A DNA stretch of 64,000 bases from Verrucosispora sp. NA02020 (GCF_013364215.1 NZ_CP054923.1:3224001-3288000), one strand, 5' to 3'; shown: positions 1-8,428, counted from the stretch's first letter. The notes: generated by a model from the sequence alone, not told the origin. Numbers and translations are program-made.

Positions 1-130
1 GGCCACCCGCAACTGGATCGCCGGTCTGCTCTCGGCGGACGAGGCGCGGTTCGAGATCGCGCTGGCGTGCCGGTTGCTGGACCTGCCGCCGGAGTCGGTC
101 GGCAGCAGAACCGGTTCTGTCTCTCCGTGA
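1..130 (+). CDS. C-terminal fragment of an unidentified protein (cut by window start)
   Basis: An open frame from base 2 runs to a TGA at 128-130 and encodes about 42 residues, beginning ATRNWIAGLLSADEARFE. Its codon usage is GC-rich like the neighbouring genes. Only the C-terminal end is visible and I do not recognise the family. It points toward the LysR gene, but about 130 bp of non-coding sequence separates them, so they need not share a transcript. Confidence 0.4.
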   Translation, partial: ATRNWIAGLLSADEARFEIALACRLLDLPPESVGSRTGSVSP

Positions 131-262
131 CGTTGATCGCTGCGGCTGTCTCTGACCAGGCACTATCGGCGATATCGCGCGTTAACGCAACCGTTGAAAA
201 CCAGACTTGATTCTGGAACACTCGCCGGCTAGAACCCCCGGCGATGATGCGTGAGGTGCGGG

Positions 263-1276
263 ATGACCAGCATCGAGGTTCGTCAGCTCGAGTACTTCCT
301 GGCCGTTCACGACTACGGCGGGGTGACCCGCGCGGCCAAGGCCCTGCACCTGTCGCAGCCGTCGCTGTCCCAGGCGATCCGCAGCCTCGAACGGCAACTG
401 CGCACCGACCTGTTCCTCCGGGTCGGCCGTGGCCTGGTGCTCTCCGCGGCCGGGCAGGCCCTGGTCGGCCCCGCCCGCCAGGTCGTCCGCTCGGTCGAGC
501 GGGCGCAGGTCGCCGTGCAGCGGGTCCGTGAACTACACGCGGGGCAGATCTCCGTCGCCGCCGGGGCGGGACTCGTCGCCGACCCCCTCGCCCCCTGGCT
601 CGGCCGCTTCCGTCGCAAGTATCCCGACACCGTGGTGCGGGTCGAGGAGAGCGAGAGTGACGACGGCGTCGCCGAACTCGTCCGCTCCGGCGACTGCGAG
701 CTGGGCCTGACCGCCGGCCTGATCGTCTGCGACGAACTGGAGCAGTTGCTGGTCAGCGAACAACACGTCGTGCTGGTCTCGCCGCCCGGCACGCCCTGCT
801 CGGGTGGGCCGGTGCCGCTGGAACAACTCGCCGGTGTGCCGATGGTCGTCGGTGACCGTCGGGGCCAGGCCTGGACGGACGTGGAACGGGCGATGGCGGC
901 GCGGGGCGTCGCCGCCACGGTCGTCGTGGAGGTCGCCCGCACCTCCTCCACCATCCCGCTCGTGCTGGCCGGGGTCGGCTCGACGTTCCTGACCCTGCGC
1001 CTGGCGATCGAGGCTCGGGCACGAGGCGCGGTGGTCCAGGAGATCACGCCCGCGCAGGTCCGCCGGCTGCGGCTGCTCCGCCGTCCGGGGGACCGGTCGG
1101 TCGGCGTCAACGCCCTCACCGGCGTGATCCACGCCGACGCGAAACGGTGGGTCACCGCGCTACAGGAGCAGCAGGACCTCGGCCTCGGTCTGGTCGCCGC
1201 CGGGGCCGCCGTCGATGCCCGCATCCGCGACGCCCGCGCGGCCGCGGCGAGCCGCCAGGTCCGCCTCGCAAGCTGA
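263..1276 (+). CDS. LysR-family transcriptional regulator
   Basis: The first 60 residues carry the LysR winged-helix DNA-binding domain, including the typical stretch RAAKALHLSQPSLSQAIRSL followed by the wing (LFLRVGRGLVLSAAG). A periplasmic-binding-protein-like effector domain fills the rest. The total of 337 residues is slightly long for the family because of an Arg/Ala-rich tail. I chose ATG 263 because GAGG at 252-255 sits 7 nt upstream; a GTG at 251 is in frame but has no ribosome binding site. The gene lies 185 bp upstream of, and in the same direction as, a transporter/acyl-CoA operon, which it probably controls in response to a pathway metabolite. The effector is unknown. Confidence 0.93.
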   Translation: MTSIEVRQLEYFLAVHDYGGVTRAAKALHLSQPSLSQAIRSLERQLRTDLFLRVGRGLVLSAAGQALVGPARQVVRSVERAQVAVQRVRELHAGQISVAAGAGLVADPLAPWLGRFRRKYPDTVVRVEESESDDGVAELVRSGDCELGLTAGLIVCDELEQLLVSEQHVVLVSPPGTPCSGGPVPLEQLAGVPMVVGDRRGQAWTDVERAMAARGVAATVVVEVARTSSTIPLVLAGVGSTFLTLRLAIEARARGAVVQEITPAQVRRLRLLRRPGDRSVGVNALTGVIHADAKRWVTALQEQQDLGLGLVAAGAAVDARIRDARAAAASRQVRLAS

Positions 1277-1461
1277 CGCATGCGCGTCGCCGAATGCGAC
1301 CGATACTTCCCCGCTATGGGTGCAGTCGAACTAGGTATGCGGTAGACCGAATCGTACGTTGACCACCGCTCCCCAGGCCGTGACGATGATTTCGAGCACA
1401 TTTCCTGTGACCCTCACGCATCTGCATTCGCAGGATTTATTCCAGGCTTTGGAGGAATTCG

Positions 1462-2553
1462 GTGGCTTCGACGATGAAAAGGCGCAGGGCGCTGGCGATG
1501 GTGGCCGCGCTCGCTCTCCTACCTCTTACCGCGTGTGGCGACGACGATTCCGGCACCACGGGTGCCGACGGCGAGATGACGCTCCGCCTCGGATTCGCCG
1601 GAGCGGTGTTGTCGCCCGGTGCCGCCATGTACACCTCGCTGCCCGACCTGCTCGGCTTCTGGGGCGAGGACAAGCTCACGGTCGAGATCACCCGGATCGA
1701 GGGCACCGCCGTGGCGCTGTCGGCGATGGTCGGTAACCAGATCGACGTCGCCGTCGTCTCCGGCGAGGCGGTCGTCCCGCCGATCTCCGAGGGACAGCCC
1801 TTCGTGATCCCGTACTCGCTGAGCCAGCGCGGCATCGTCGTCACCGCCGTGCCCGCGAACAGCGCGATCAACGGTCTCGGCGACCTGGGCGGCAAGACCG
1901 TCGGCGTGCCGAACCTCGCCAGCGGTGCGGTCACCTTCACCAAGGCCGGTGCGGCCGAGGCCGGCGTCGACCCGAACAGCATCACGTTCGTCGCGATCGG
2001 CACCGGCGCCCAGGCCGCCAACGCCATCAGGAGCGGTCAGGTCGACGCGGTCAGCGACACCGACACCTCGGTCGTCGGCTTCCAGCAGGCCGGGACCGAG
2101 CTGAAGCTGCTCGACAGCGCGATCAACGACAAGCTCGTCATCGGCGTCGTCGCGGCGACCACCACGTCCAACATGAGCGGAAAGAAGGACGCGCTGGAGG
2201 CGTGGGCCAGGGGCGTCGCCAAGGCCACCGAGTGGATGCAGGCCAACCCCGAGGAAGCGGTCAAGCTGCACTACCGCAAGTTCCCGGAGACCAAGCCCGC
2301 CGGTGACGACGCGGCGGTGATCGCCTCCGGCGTGGCCCAGGTGACGGCCCGACTACAGGCGATCAAGGCGGCGGACAACGGCGAGTACGGCTCGATCCGC
2401 CCCGACCAACTGGAGTACATCGTCGGCTACCTCACCGAGAACGGGCAGCTCACCAAGCCGGTCGAGGTCGGCGCGATCTACGACGGGTCCCTGATCGCCG
2501 GCGTCAACACCTTCGACAAGGCGGCCGTACGTGCCGTGACAGCACCCAGCTGA
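1462..2553 (+). CDS. NMT1/TauA-type ABC transporter substrate-binding lipoprotein
   Basis: This is a 363-residue exported solute-binding protein. A Lys/Arg-rich N-terminus and hydrophobic stretch end in the lipobox LTAC, with the lipid-modified cysteine at residue 25, followed by an Asp-rich linker. The body matches the NMT1/SsuA/TauA fold (segments GLGDLGGKTVGVPNLASGA and FQQAGTELKLL). That family captures sulfonates, pyrimidine precursors, aromatic acids or other small organic acids, so the ligand cannot be fixed from sequence. GTG 1462 is preferred because GGAGGA lies 5 nt upstream. It is the first gene of the operon and its stop overlaps the ATPase reading frame. Confidence 0.9.
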   Translation: MASTMKRRRALAMVAALALLPLTACGDDDSGTTGADGEMTLRLGFAGAVLSPGAAMYTSLPDLLGFWGEDKLTVEITRIEGTAVALSAMVGNQIDVAVVSGEAVVPPISEGQPFVIPYSLSQRGIVVTAVPANSAINGLGDLGGKTVGVPNLASGAVTFTKAGAAEAGVDPNSITFVAIGTGAQAANAIRSGQVDAVSDTDTSVVGFQQAGTELKLLDSAINDKLVIGVVAATTTSNMSGKKDALEAWARGVAKATEWMQANPEEAVKLHYRKFPETKPAGDDAAVIASGVAQVTARLQAIKAADNGEYGSIRPDQLEYIVGYLTENGQLTKPVEVGAIYDGSLIAGVNTFDKAAVRAVTAPS

Positions 2554-2564
2554 TGGAGGTCAGC

Positions 2565-3374
2565 GTGACCATGCAATCCACAAGCGGACCGGGTGCCGTC
2601 GGCGTGGCCCCCGGGATCGAGGTCAGCGGGGTGTCGAAGACCTTCCGCACCAACGCCGGTGACGTGGTCGCGCTGACCGACATCGACCTGGAGGTCCGGC
2701 AGGGCTCGTTCGTGTCGCTGGTCGGCCCGAGCGGCTGCGGCAAGTCCACCCTGCTCCGGATCGTCGCCGGGCTGGAGACCAGCAGCGGTGGCACGACCAA
2801 GGTGGCCGGCACACCGGTCGACGGGCCGCGACGGGACTTCGGCATGGTGTTCCAGCAGCCGGTGCTGCTGCCCTGGCTGACCATCTTCCGCAACGTCATG
2901 CTGCCGGCCGACGTCGCCCGGGACCGCTCGCCCCAGGCCCGCCAACGGGCTGCCGACCTGCTGGAACTGGTCGGTCTCGACGGCTTCCAGCATCGTTACC
3001 CCCGTGAGCTGTCCGGCGGCATGCAGCAGCGTGCCGCGCTCGTCCGGGCCCTGATGAGCCGACCCAGCCTGCTGCTGATGGACGAGCCGTTCGGTGCCCT
3101 CGACGCCCTCACCCGCGAGACGATGAACTCCGAACTACTGCGGATCTGGTCGGAGACCGGCGCCACCACGCTGTTCGTGACGCACTCGATCGCCGAGGCG
3201 GTGTTCCTCAGCGACGTCGTGGTGGTGCTCTCCGGCCGTCCCGGCACGATCCTCGACCAGGTCCGGATCGACCTGCCCCGTCCCCGCACGTTCGACGTCA
3301 TGGACTCGCCGGAGGCGTCGAGGCTGACCAGCCACATCCGTGGACACCTGCATGCACGAGGAGCGGTGGGATGA
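2565..3374 (+). CDS. ABC transporter ATP-binding protein, SsuB/TauB type
   Basis: A single nucleotide-binding domain carries Walker A GPSGCGKST, a Q-loop (MVFQQPVLLPW), signature LSGGMQQR and Walker B LLLMDEPFGALDALT with an H-loop at FVTHSI. It powers uptake together with the neighbouring permease and binding protein. An ATG at 2553 overlaps the previous stop, but GGAGG at 2555-2559 fits GTG 2565 better, with ATG 2571 as a further option. Its stop overlaps the permease start (ATGA). It is typical of the nitrate/sulfonate/taurine importer subfamily. Confidence 0.95.
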   Translation: MTMQSTSGPGAVGVAPGIEVSGVSKTFRTNAGDVVALTDIDLEVRQGSFVSLVGPSGCGKSTLLRIVAGLETSSGGTTKVAGTPVDGPRRDFGMVFQQPVLLPWLTIFRNVMLPADVARDRSPQARQRAADLLELVGLDGFQHRYPRELSGGMQQRAALVRALMSRPSLLLMDEPFGALDALTRETMNSELLRIWSETGATTLFVTHSIAEAVFLSDVVVVLSGRPGTILDQVRIDLPRPRTFDVMDSPEASRLTSHIRGHLHARGAVG

Positions 3375-4255
3375 CCGTGACCAGGAGCGAGCCCGTCCAG
3401 GGCGAGGCCGGGGCGACCGGTCCCGAGCAGCCGGCCGCGCGCAGGCGTCGGTCCCGGTCACTCGTGCGCCGGTACCCCACGCTCATCGTCAGTCCGTTGA
3501 TCGCGCTCGTCGCGCTCACCGCCTGGGTGTCGGCCATCGAGATCTTCGGTGTGGAGCCACTGATCCTGCCGCCGCCGCTGGACGTGCTCGACGAACTGTG
3601 GATCATGCTCACCGGCACGGAGTTGTACCGGAACCTGCTGGTGACGGTCTCCGAGTTCGGTATCGGGTTCGTGCTGGGTTCGGTCTCGGCGATCATCGTC
3701 GCGGCGGTCCTGGTGCGCATCCCGCCTCTAGAGAAGGGCTTCTCCCCGTACATCATCGCCTTCCAGAACTTCCCCAAGATCGCCATCGCGCCCATGCTGG
3801 TCACCTGGTTCGGCTTCGGCATGGCACCCAAGATCGCGCTGGCCACCGTGCTGGCCTTCTTCCCGGTGTTCGTCAACGTCATCGTGGGACTCAAGTCCTC
3901 CACCCGCGAACAACGCGACCTGATGCGGATGCTGCAGGCATCGGAGTGGCAGACGTTCCGGATGCTGCGGGTCAAGGTGGCGTTGCCGTACATCTTCGCC
4001 GGTCTGCGGGTCGCCGCCGTGTTCAGCCTGCTGGGCGCGATCACCGGGGAGTTCATCAGCTCCTCCCAGGGGCTGGGCTACATGCTGTTGCAGCGCAACG
4101 CCCAACTGCACGTCGACGGGGTCTTCGCGCTGCTGGTGGTGATGGCGGCGATCGGCCTGGCGGTGCACGGCATCCTCGCGCTGCTCAACCGGAAGATCAT
4201 CTTCTGGGAGGACCACGACCAGGCCAAACGGCCGGCACAGGAAGAGAGCGTCTGA
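3371..4255 (+). CDS. ABC transporter permease, SsuC/TauC type
   Basis: This 294-residue BPD_transp_1 membrane protein has a cytoplasmic Arg-rich N-terminus (about 45 residues), roughly six hydrophobic segments, and the coupling EAA-like loop around residues 183-205 (LQASEWQTFRMLRVKVALPY). It forms the channel for the TauABC-like importer. The start ATG overlaps the ATPase stop, and the gene ends 3 nt before the acyl-CoA dehydrogenase start. This indicates one polycistronic unit that links uptake directly to CoA-dependent metabolism. Confidence 0.93.
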   Translation: MTVTRSEPVQGEAGATGPEQPAARRRRSRSLVRRYPTLIVSPLIALVALTAWVSAIEIFGVEPLILPPPLDVLDELWIMLTGTELYRNLLVTVSEFGIGFVLGSVSAIIVAAVLVRIPPLEKGFSPYIIAFQNFPKIAIAPMLVTWFGFGMAPKIALATVLAFFPVFVNVIVGLKSSTREQRDLMRMLQASEWQTFRMLRVKVALPYIFAGLRVAAVFSLLGAITGEFISSSQGLGYMLLQRNAQLHVDGVFALLVVMAAIGLAVHGILALLNRKIIFWEDHDQAKRPAQEESV

Positions 4256-4258
4256 CCG

Positions 4259-5407
4259 ATGCGGCGCACGTTGTTCGCACCGGAACACGAGGAGTTCCGG
4301 CACCTGGTCCGCAAGGTGATCGAACGGGAGGTGTCGCCGTACCACCAGCAGTGGTGCGAGGACGGCATCGTGCCCCGCGACCTGTTCCGCACCCTGGGCG
4401 CGGTGGGGGTGATGGGATTCTCCGTCCCGGAGGAGTACGGCGGAGCGGGCACCGTCGACTACCGCTACAACGTGGTGATCCAGGAGGAGACCGCCCGCGC
4501 CGTGGTCACCCTCGGCGGTCTGCGTACCCACCTGGACATCGTGCTGCCGTACCTGCTCGCCTTCGCCGACGAGGGCCAGCGGGAGCGGTGGTTCCCCGGG
4601 TTGGCCTCCGGTGACCTGTACACCGCGATCGCGATGAGCGAACCCGGCGTCGGCTCCGACCTCGCCGGCATCAGCACGGTCGCGGTCCGCGACGGCGACC
4701 ACTACGTGGTCGACGGTGCGAAGACGTTCATCACCGGCGGGGAACTGGCCGATCTCGTGGTCGTGGTGGTCCGCACCGGACGGGAACCGGACGACCGCCG
4801 GGCCGGGCTCTCCCTGCTCGTCGTGGAGAAGGGCACGCCGGGCTTCACCGTCGGGCGTCGACTGCACAAGATCGGACTCGCCACCCAGGACACCGTGGAG
4901 CTGGCCTTCGACGGGGCGCGCGTCCCCGTCGCCAACCGGCTCGGGCCGGAGGGCGCCGGCTTCACCGCGCTCACGCACAACCTCGCCCAGGAACGCCTCG
5001 CGATCGCCGTCGGTGCCGTCGCGCAGGCCACCACCGCTCACGAACACACCATCCGGTACGTCCGCGAGCGGACGGTCTTCGGCCGCCCGCTCGGGCACTT
5101 CCAGAACACCAAGTTCGAGCTGGCCGCGATGGCGGCCGAACTGGAGGCCGGGCAGGCACTGCTCGACACGGCGGTGCGGGCGCACCTGGACGGGGAACTG
5201 ACCCCGGCCGACGCGGCCAAGACGAAGCTGTTCTGCACCGAGATGCAGGGCCGCGTCGTCGACCGGTGCCTGCAACTGCACGGCGGGTACGGCTACGTCA
5301 CCGAGTACCCGATCGCCCGGATGTACGCCGACGCGCGGGTCACCCGCATCTACGGCGGCACCAGCGAGGTCCTCAAGAGCATCATCAGCAAGTCCCTGGA
5401 GCTGTGA
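4259..5407 (+). CDS. Acyl-CoA dehydrogenase (CaiA-like position in operon)
   Basis: This 382-residue FAD-dependent acyl-CoA dehydrogenase has the family N-terminal helical, middle beta (AMSEPGVGSDLAG) and C-terminal helical domains. It should oxidise an acyl-CoA, or work in reverse as an enoyl-CoA reductase like CaiA. The usual C-terminal catalytic Glu position in the IYxGTS motif is Gly366 here. Glu245 in the NLAQERLAIA helix aligns with the isovaleryl-/long-chain-type catalytic base. It sits between the transporter and gamma-CA/CoA-transferase genes, so its substrate is presumably the CoA ester made by the downstream transferase from the imported acid. The exact substrate is unknown. Confidence 0.93.
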   Translation: MRRTLFAPEHEEFRHLVRKVIEREVSPYHQQWCEDGIVPRDLFRTLGAVGVMGFSVPEEYGGAGTVDYRYNVVIQEETARAVVTLGGLRTHLDIVLPYLLAFADEGQRERWFPGLASGDLYTAIAMSEPGVGSDLAGISTVAVRDGDHYVVDGAKTFITGGELADLVVVVVRTGREPDDRRAGLSLLVVEKGTPGFTVGRRLHKIGLATQDTVELAFDGARVPVANRLGPEGAGFTALTHNLAQERLAIAVGAVAQATTAHEHTIRYVRERTVFGRPLGHFQNTKFELAAMAAELEAGQALLDTAVRAHLDGELTPADAAKTKLFCTEMQGRVVDRCLQLHGGYGYVTEYPIARMYADARVTRIYGGTSEVLKSIISKSLEL

Positions 5408-5410
5408 CCC

Positions 5411-5929
5411 GTGCCGATCTACGCCCTCGGGGACCTGGTCCCCGACATCGACCCCTCCGCGTACGTCCACCCGGACGCGGTCGTGATCGGCCGTGTCCGC
5501 CTCGGAGCCGACACCTCGGTGTGGCCCGGCGCGGTGCTGCGCGGTGACGGCAACGAGATCGTCATCGGCGCGGGCACGAACGTCCAGGACGGCACTGTCG
5601 TCCACGCCAGCGAGCGCCACGCCACCCGGGTCGGCGAGCGCTGCGTCATCGGGCACCTCGCCCACCTGGAAGGCTGCGTCGTCGAGGACGACGCGCTCGT
5701 CGGTTCGCAGGCCGTCGTGCTCGCCGATGCCGTGGTCGGTGCCGGCGCGCTGGTCGGCGCGGCGGCGCTGGTGCCACCCCGCTTCGTCGTCCCGCCCCGC
5801 ACCATGGCACTCGGCGTGCCGGTGTCGATCCGCGACACCCCGCCCGATGCCGACGTCCTGCGGATCAACGCCGCGCGCTACGTCGAGTCGGCACGCCGGT
5901 ACCGCACCTCACTCCGCCGGATCGACTGA
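5411..5929 (+). CDS. Gamma-carbonic-anhydrase-like hexapeptide-repeat protein (CaiE/PaaY type)
   Basis: The 172-residue protein is a left-handed beta-helix of hexapeptide repeats (VVIGRVRLGADTSVWPGAVL and onward) with a short C-terminal helix, as in CaiE, PaaY and YrdA. These trimers carry a three-His metal site. His65 (VVHAS) and His82 (VIGH) are present. The third position, usually His in GHxxxLHGC, reads GHLAHLEGC, leaving Glu87 there and an extra His85. PaaY is a thioesterase and CaiE is an accessory protein of the carnitine pathway. A role in hydrolysing or proofreading CoA esters is an inference. It starts at GTG 5411, 3 nt after the dehydrogenase stop. Confidence 0.9.
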   Translation: MPIYALGDLVPDIDPSAYVHPDAVVIGRVRLGADTSVWPGAVLRGDGNEIVIGAGTNVQDGTVVHASERHATRVGERCVIGHLAHLEGCVVEDDALVGSQAVVLADAVVGAGALVGAAALVPPRFVVPPRTMALGVPVSIRDTPPDADVLRINAARYVESARRYRTSLRRID

Positions 5930-5941
5930 AGGGCAACATCG

Positions 5942-7102
5942 ATGCAGCAGCAGATACCGGCGCTGGACGGGGTCCGGGTCGTCGAACTCGGCCAGCTCAT
6001 CGCCGGACCGTTCTGCGGCCAGTTGATGGCCGACTTCGGCGCCGACGTCGTCAAGGTCGAACAGCCCGACCAGGGCGACCCGATGCGTCACTGGGGCCAC
6101 AGCAAGAACGGCAGGTCGCTGTCGTGGAGCGTGATCGCGCGCGGGAAGCGCAGCGTCACCGCCGACCTGAAGTCCGCCGACGGCAGGGCCTTCGTCCTCG
6201 CGCTCGTCGCACAGGCCGACGTCCTGGTGGAGAACTTCCGACCGGGCACCCTGGAGCGCTACGGGCTCGGCTGGGACGAACTGTCCGCCGCCAACCCGCG
6301 ACTGATCCTCATCCGGGTCAGCGGCTTCGGCCAGACCGGGCCGTACGCCACCCGGGCCGGGTACGGCTCGATCGGTGAGGCGATGGGCGGCCTGCGGCAC
6401 CTCGTCGGCGACCCGGACCGGCCACCGAGCCGCACCGGACTGTCGATCGGGGACATGCTCGCCGGGATGCACGCCGCGTACGGCGCCCTCCTCGCGCTCT
6501 ACGCCCGCCAGCGCACCGGCGCCGGCCAGGTCGTGGACGTCTCCATCTACGAGTCCGTGCTGGCCATGACCGAGGCACTGGTGGCCGACTACGCCATCGC
6601 GGGTGTCACGCGGCAGCGTTCCGGGGCCGTGCTCCCCGGCATCGCACCGTCCAACGTGTACCCGACCTCCGACGGCGACTTCGTGCTCGTCGCGGCGAAC
6701 CAGGACACCGTGTTCCGCCGCCTCGCCGCCGCCATGGGGCGACCCGACCTGGCCACCTCGCCGGAGTACGCCACCCATGCCGCCCGTGGCGTACGCCAGC
6801 GCGAACTCGACGACCTGATCGCCGGTTGGACCGTGCACCACCGGGCCGACGAGATCCTGGCGGTCCTGGAGCAGCACGGGGTGCCGGCCGGCCGGGTGTA
6901 CACCGCCCGCGACATGCTCGACGACCCGCAGTTCCAGGCGCGGGAGAGCATCGTGCGGGTGCCCGATCCCGACCTCGGTCCCATCCCGATGCAGAACGTG
7001 GCACCACGCCTGTCGGCCACCCCCGGCACGATCCGCTGGCCCGGCCCGGCGCTCGGCGCCCACGACGCGGAGGTGCGGGCGGCCCTCCTGCCAGGTGAGT
7101 AG
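5942..7102 (+). CDS. CaiB/BaiF-family (class III) CoA-transferase
   Basis: This 386-residue family III CoA-transferase shows the N-terminal nucleotide-binding fold (VRVVELGQLIAGPFCGQLMA) and the CoA-binding segment around VENFRPGTLERYGL. The catalytic Asp171 in SIGDMLAGMHA forms the acyl anhydride intermediate. It would activate the imported carboxylate by CoA transfer from an acyl-CoA donor. As the last gene of the operon, 12 nt after the gamma-CA gene, it completes a CaiB/CaiA/CaiE-like enzyme trio. Mesaconate, carnitine-related, branched dicarboxylate or sulfo-acid substrates are all possible. Confidence 0.94.
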   Translation: MQQQIPALDGVRVVELGQLIAGPFCGQLMADFGADVVKVEQPDQGDPMRHWGHSKNGRSLSWSVIARGKRSVTADLKSADGRAFVLALVAQADVLVENFRPGTLERYGLGWDELSAANPRLILIRVSGFGQTGPYATRAGYGSIGEAMGGLRHLVGDPDRPPSRTGLSIGDMLAGMHAAYGALLALYARQRTGAGQVVDVSIYESVLAMTEALVADYAIAGVTRQRSGAVLPGIAPSNVYPTSDGDFVLVAANQDTVFRRLAAAMGRPDLATSPEYATHAARGVRQRELDDLIAGWTVHHRADEILAVLEQHGVPAGRVYTARDMLDDPQFQARESIVRVPDPDLGPIPMQNVAPRLSATPGTIRWPGPALGAHDAEVRAALLPGE

Positions 7103-7157
7103 GGGAGGGCGGTGCGGGTGGCGTCGCCGTTATGTGCAGGTCCGGCGGGAGTCCGGG

Positions 7158-7163
7158 TACCCT
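7158..7163 (+). promoter_or_regulatory. -10 box of a leaderless promoter
   Basis: TACCCT lies exactly 7 nt before GTG 7171. This is the spacing expected if transcription starts at the first base of the start codon. No Shine-Dalgarno sequence lies between them. Confidence 0.5.
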
Positions 7164-7170
7164 CGGGCGG

Positions 7171-7506
7171 GTGCGGATCATCGCGTTCATGGCTGTCCTC
7201 CTCGTCGTGCTGGCCGCCGTTGCGCTCATCGGAGGGGTGCTGACGGCGGGCACCCGACGTCGCCGTCACGCGGCGCAGGTGTCGGCGCGGTGGACGGTGC
7301 GCCACTACGCCATCCCGGGGCGTGGGCACACCGTGGTCGGTGTCAGCCTCACCGACGCCGACGGCCGGATCCACGGTGAGAACGTGGTCGCCCGCATCCC
7401 GGACGGCGCTCCCGACTGGCAACGCGACTTCGTCGCGGCCCGCCAGGAGGCCGAGGAGCGCGCCTTCCACCTGAACAGCGACCGCCCGCCGATGCTCGGG
7501 AGCTGA
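7171..7506 (+). CDS. Small single-span membrane protein, unknown function
   Basis: GTG 7171 opens a 111-residue protein with a hydrophobic N-terminal segment (about residues 3-24, AFMAVLLVVLAAVALIGGVL). An Arg-rich stretch and a soluble domain of roughly 80 residues follow (SARWTVRHYAIPGRGHTVVG). The upstream GTG/ATG options lack support, whereas a -10 hexamer precedes 7171 at leaderless spacing. I do not recognise the soluble domain. It is transcribed in the same direction as the spermidine-synthase-like gene but has its own likely promoter. Confidence 0.7.
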   Translation: MRIIAFMAVLLVVLAAVALIGGVLTAGTRRRRHAAQVSARWTVRHYAIPGRGHTVVGVSLTDADGRIHGENVVARIPDGAPDWQRDFVAARQEAEERAFHLNSDRPPMLGS

Positions 7507-7545
7507 GGCCGTCGGGTCGTGCGGCCCCGGCCCCGGCGGGTCGAC

Positions 7546-7551
7546 TAGCCT
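7546..7551 (+). promoter_or_regulatory. -10 box of a leaderless promoter
   Basis: TAGCCT ends 8 nt before ATG 7560 with no ribosome binding site in between, which fits a leaderless transcript. Confidence 0.5.
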
Positions 7552-7559
7552 GCCTGCTC

Positions 7560-8345
7560 ATGGAGGCCACCGACGACCGGCTGGAACTGGTCGTCGACCC
7601 GGCCCGGCCCACCGGGCGCACGCTTCTGGCCGGTGGCGTCGAGCAGTCGTACGTGGATCTCGCCGACCCCACCTACCTGCACTTCGAGTACGTGCGTCGG
7701 ATGGCCGCCGTGGCCGATCTCGCCGCACCGGCCGGTGATCCGCTCGACGTGCTGCACCTGGGCGGCGGCGCGCTGACCCTGCCGCGCTACGTCGGTGCGA
7801 CCCGGCCCGGCTCGGCACAGGTGGTCGTCGAGCGGGACCCTGCCGTGGTCGACCTGGTGACCCGGGACCTGCCGCTGCGGCAGCCCGGGGTCGAGATCCG
7901 GGTGGACGACGCGCGCGAGGCCGTCACCGAAGCCCCCGCCGACGCGTACGACCTGGTGTTCGCGGACATCTACCGGGCGGCCCGGATGCCGCCGCACGTG
8001 GCCACCGTGGCGTTCGCCGCCGAGGTCGCCCGGACGCTGCGGCCGGGCGGCGTCTACCTGGTCAACGTCACCGACCTGCCGCCGCTGGTCCTCGCCCGGG
8101 TGCAGGCGGCCACCCTGCGCGCGGTCTTCGCCGACGTCTGTGTCGTCGCCGACCGGCGGATGCTGCGCGGCCGGCGGTACGGCAACCTGGTGCTCGCGGC
8201 GGCCAGGAGCCCGGGTCGGCTACCGGTGGCGCGCCTGACACAGCGGGCACGCCGTGACCCGGTACCCGGCGACGTGCTGCACGGACCGACGCTCGACGTC
8301 TTCGTCGGCGGTGCCCGACCGCGCACCGACGACGCCGGGCACTGA
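7560..8345 (+). CDS. Spermidine-synthase-like class I methyltransferase-fold protein
   Basis: This 261-residue Rossmann-fold protein resembles the stand-alone actinobacterial spermidine-synthase-like family. The glycine-rich loop is VLHLGGGALTLPRY (residues 61-74), an acidic residue closes the next strand (VVERDPAVV), and VFADIY follows. The N-terminal beta strands contain the family-typical EYVRRMAAV. The real substrate is uncertain, because many members of this group are annotated only by fold and polyamine synthesis is not shown. The ATG is placed by the leaderless -10 box. No neighbours suggest a pathway. Confidence 0.85.
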   Translation: MEATDDRLELVVDPARPTGRTLLAGGVEQSYVDLADPTYLHFEYVRRMAAVADLAAPAGDPLDVLHLGGGALTLPRYVGATRPGSAQVVVERDPAVVDLVTRDLPLRQPGVEIRVDDAREAVTEAPADAYDLVFADIYRAARMPPHVATVAFAAEVARTLRPGGVYLVNVTDLPPLVLARVQAATLRAVFADVCVVADRRMLRGRRYGNLVLAAARSPGRLPVARLTQRARRDPVPGDVLHGPTLDVFVGGARPRTDDAGH

Positions 8346-8395
8346 CACCCGGCCTTCTCCGCCAGCGTGACGCCTGCCCGTCGACGGCGTATTGG

Positions 8396-8409
8396 CAAGC
8401 AAGTGCTTG
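8396..8409. promoter_or_regulatory. Probable ArsR operator overlapping the -35 region
   Basis: The inverted repeat CAAGCA-AG-TGCTTG lies 20 nt upstream of the -10 box of the ArsR gene. A further GCTTG half-site follows at about 8421-8425. The position suggests autoregulation by the ArsR product. Confidence 0.5.
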
Positions 8410-8428
8410 TGCAAACAGTGGCTTGTAT

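Noticed and set aside
1277..1461. A LysR binding site in the gap before the transporter operon
   Set aside because: Several T-N11-A patterns and a TTGACC at about 1359 can be found, but none is symmetrical or well placed enough to report as a site.
3728..5665. 645-codon open frame on the minus strand
   Set aside because: Antisense to the permease, acyl-CoA dehydrogenase and gamma-CA genes, which have strong family motifs.
8396..8409. Terminator for the spermidine-synthase-like gene
   Set aside because: The CAAGCA/TGCTTG repeat is short with only a 2-nt spacer and overlaps the next promoter, so an operator role fits better.
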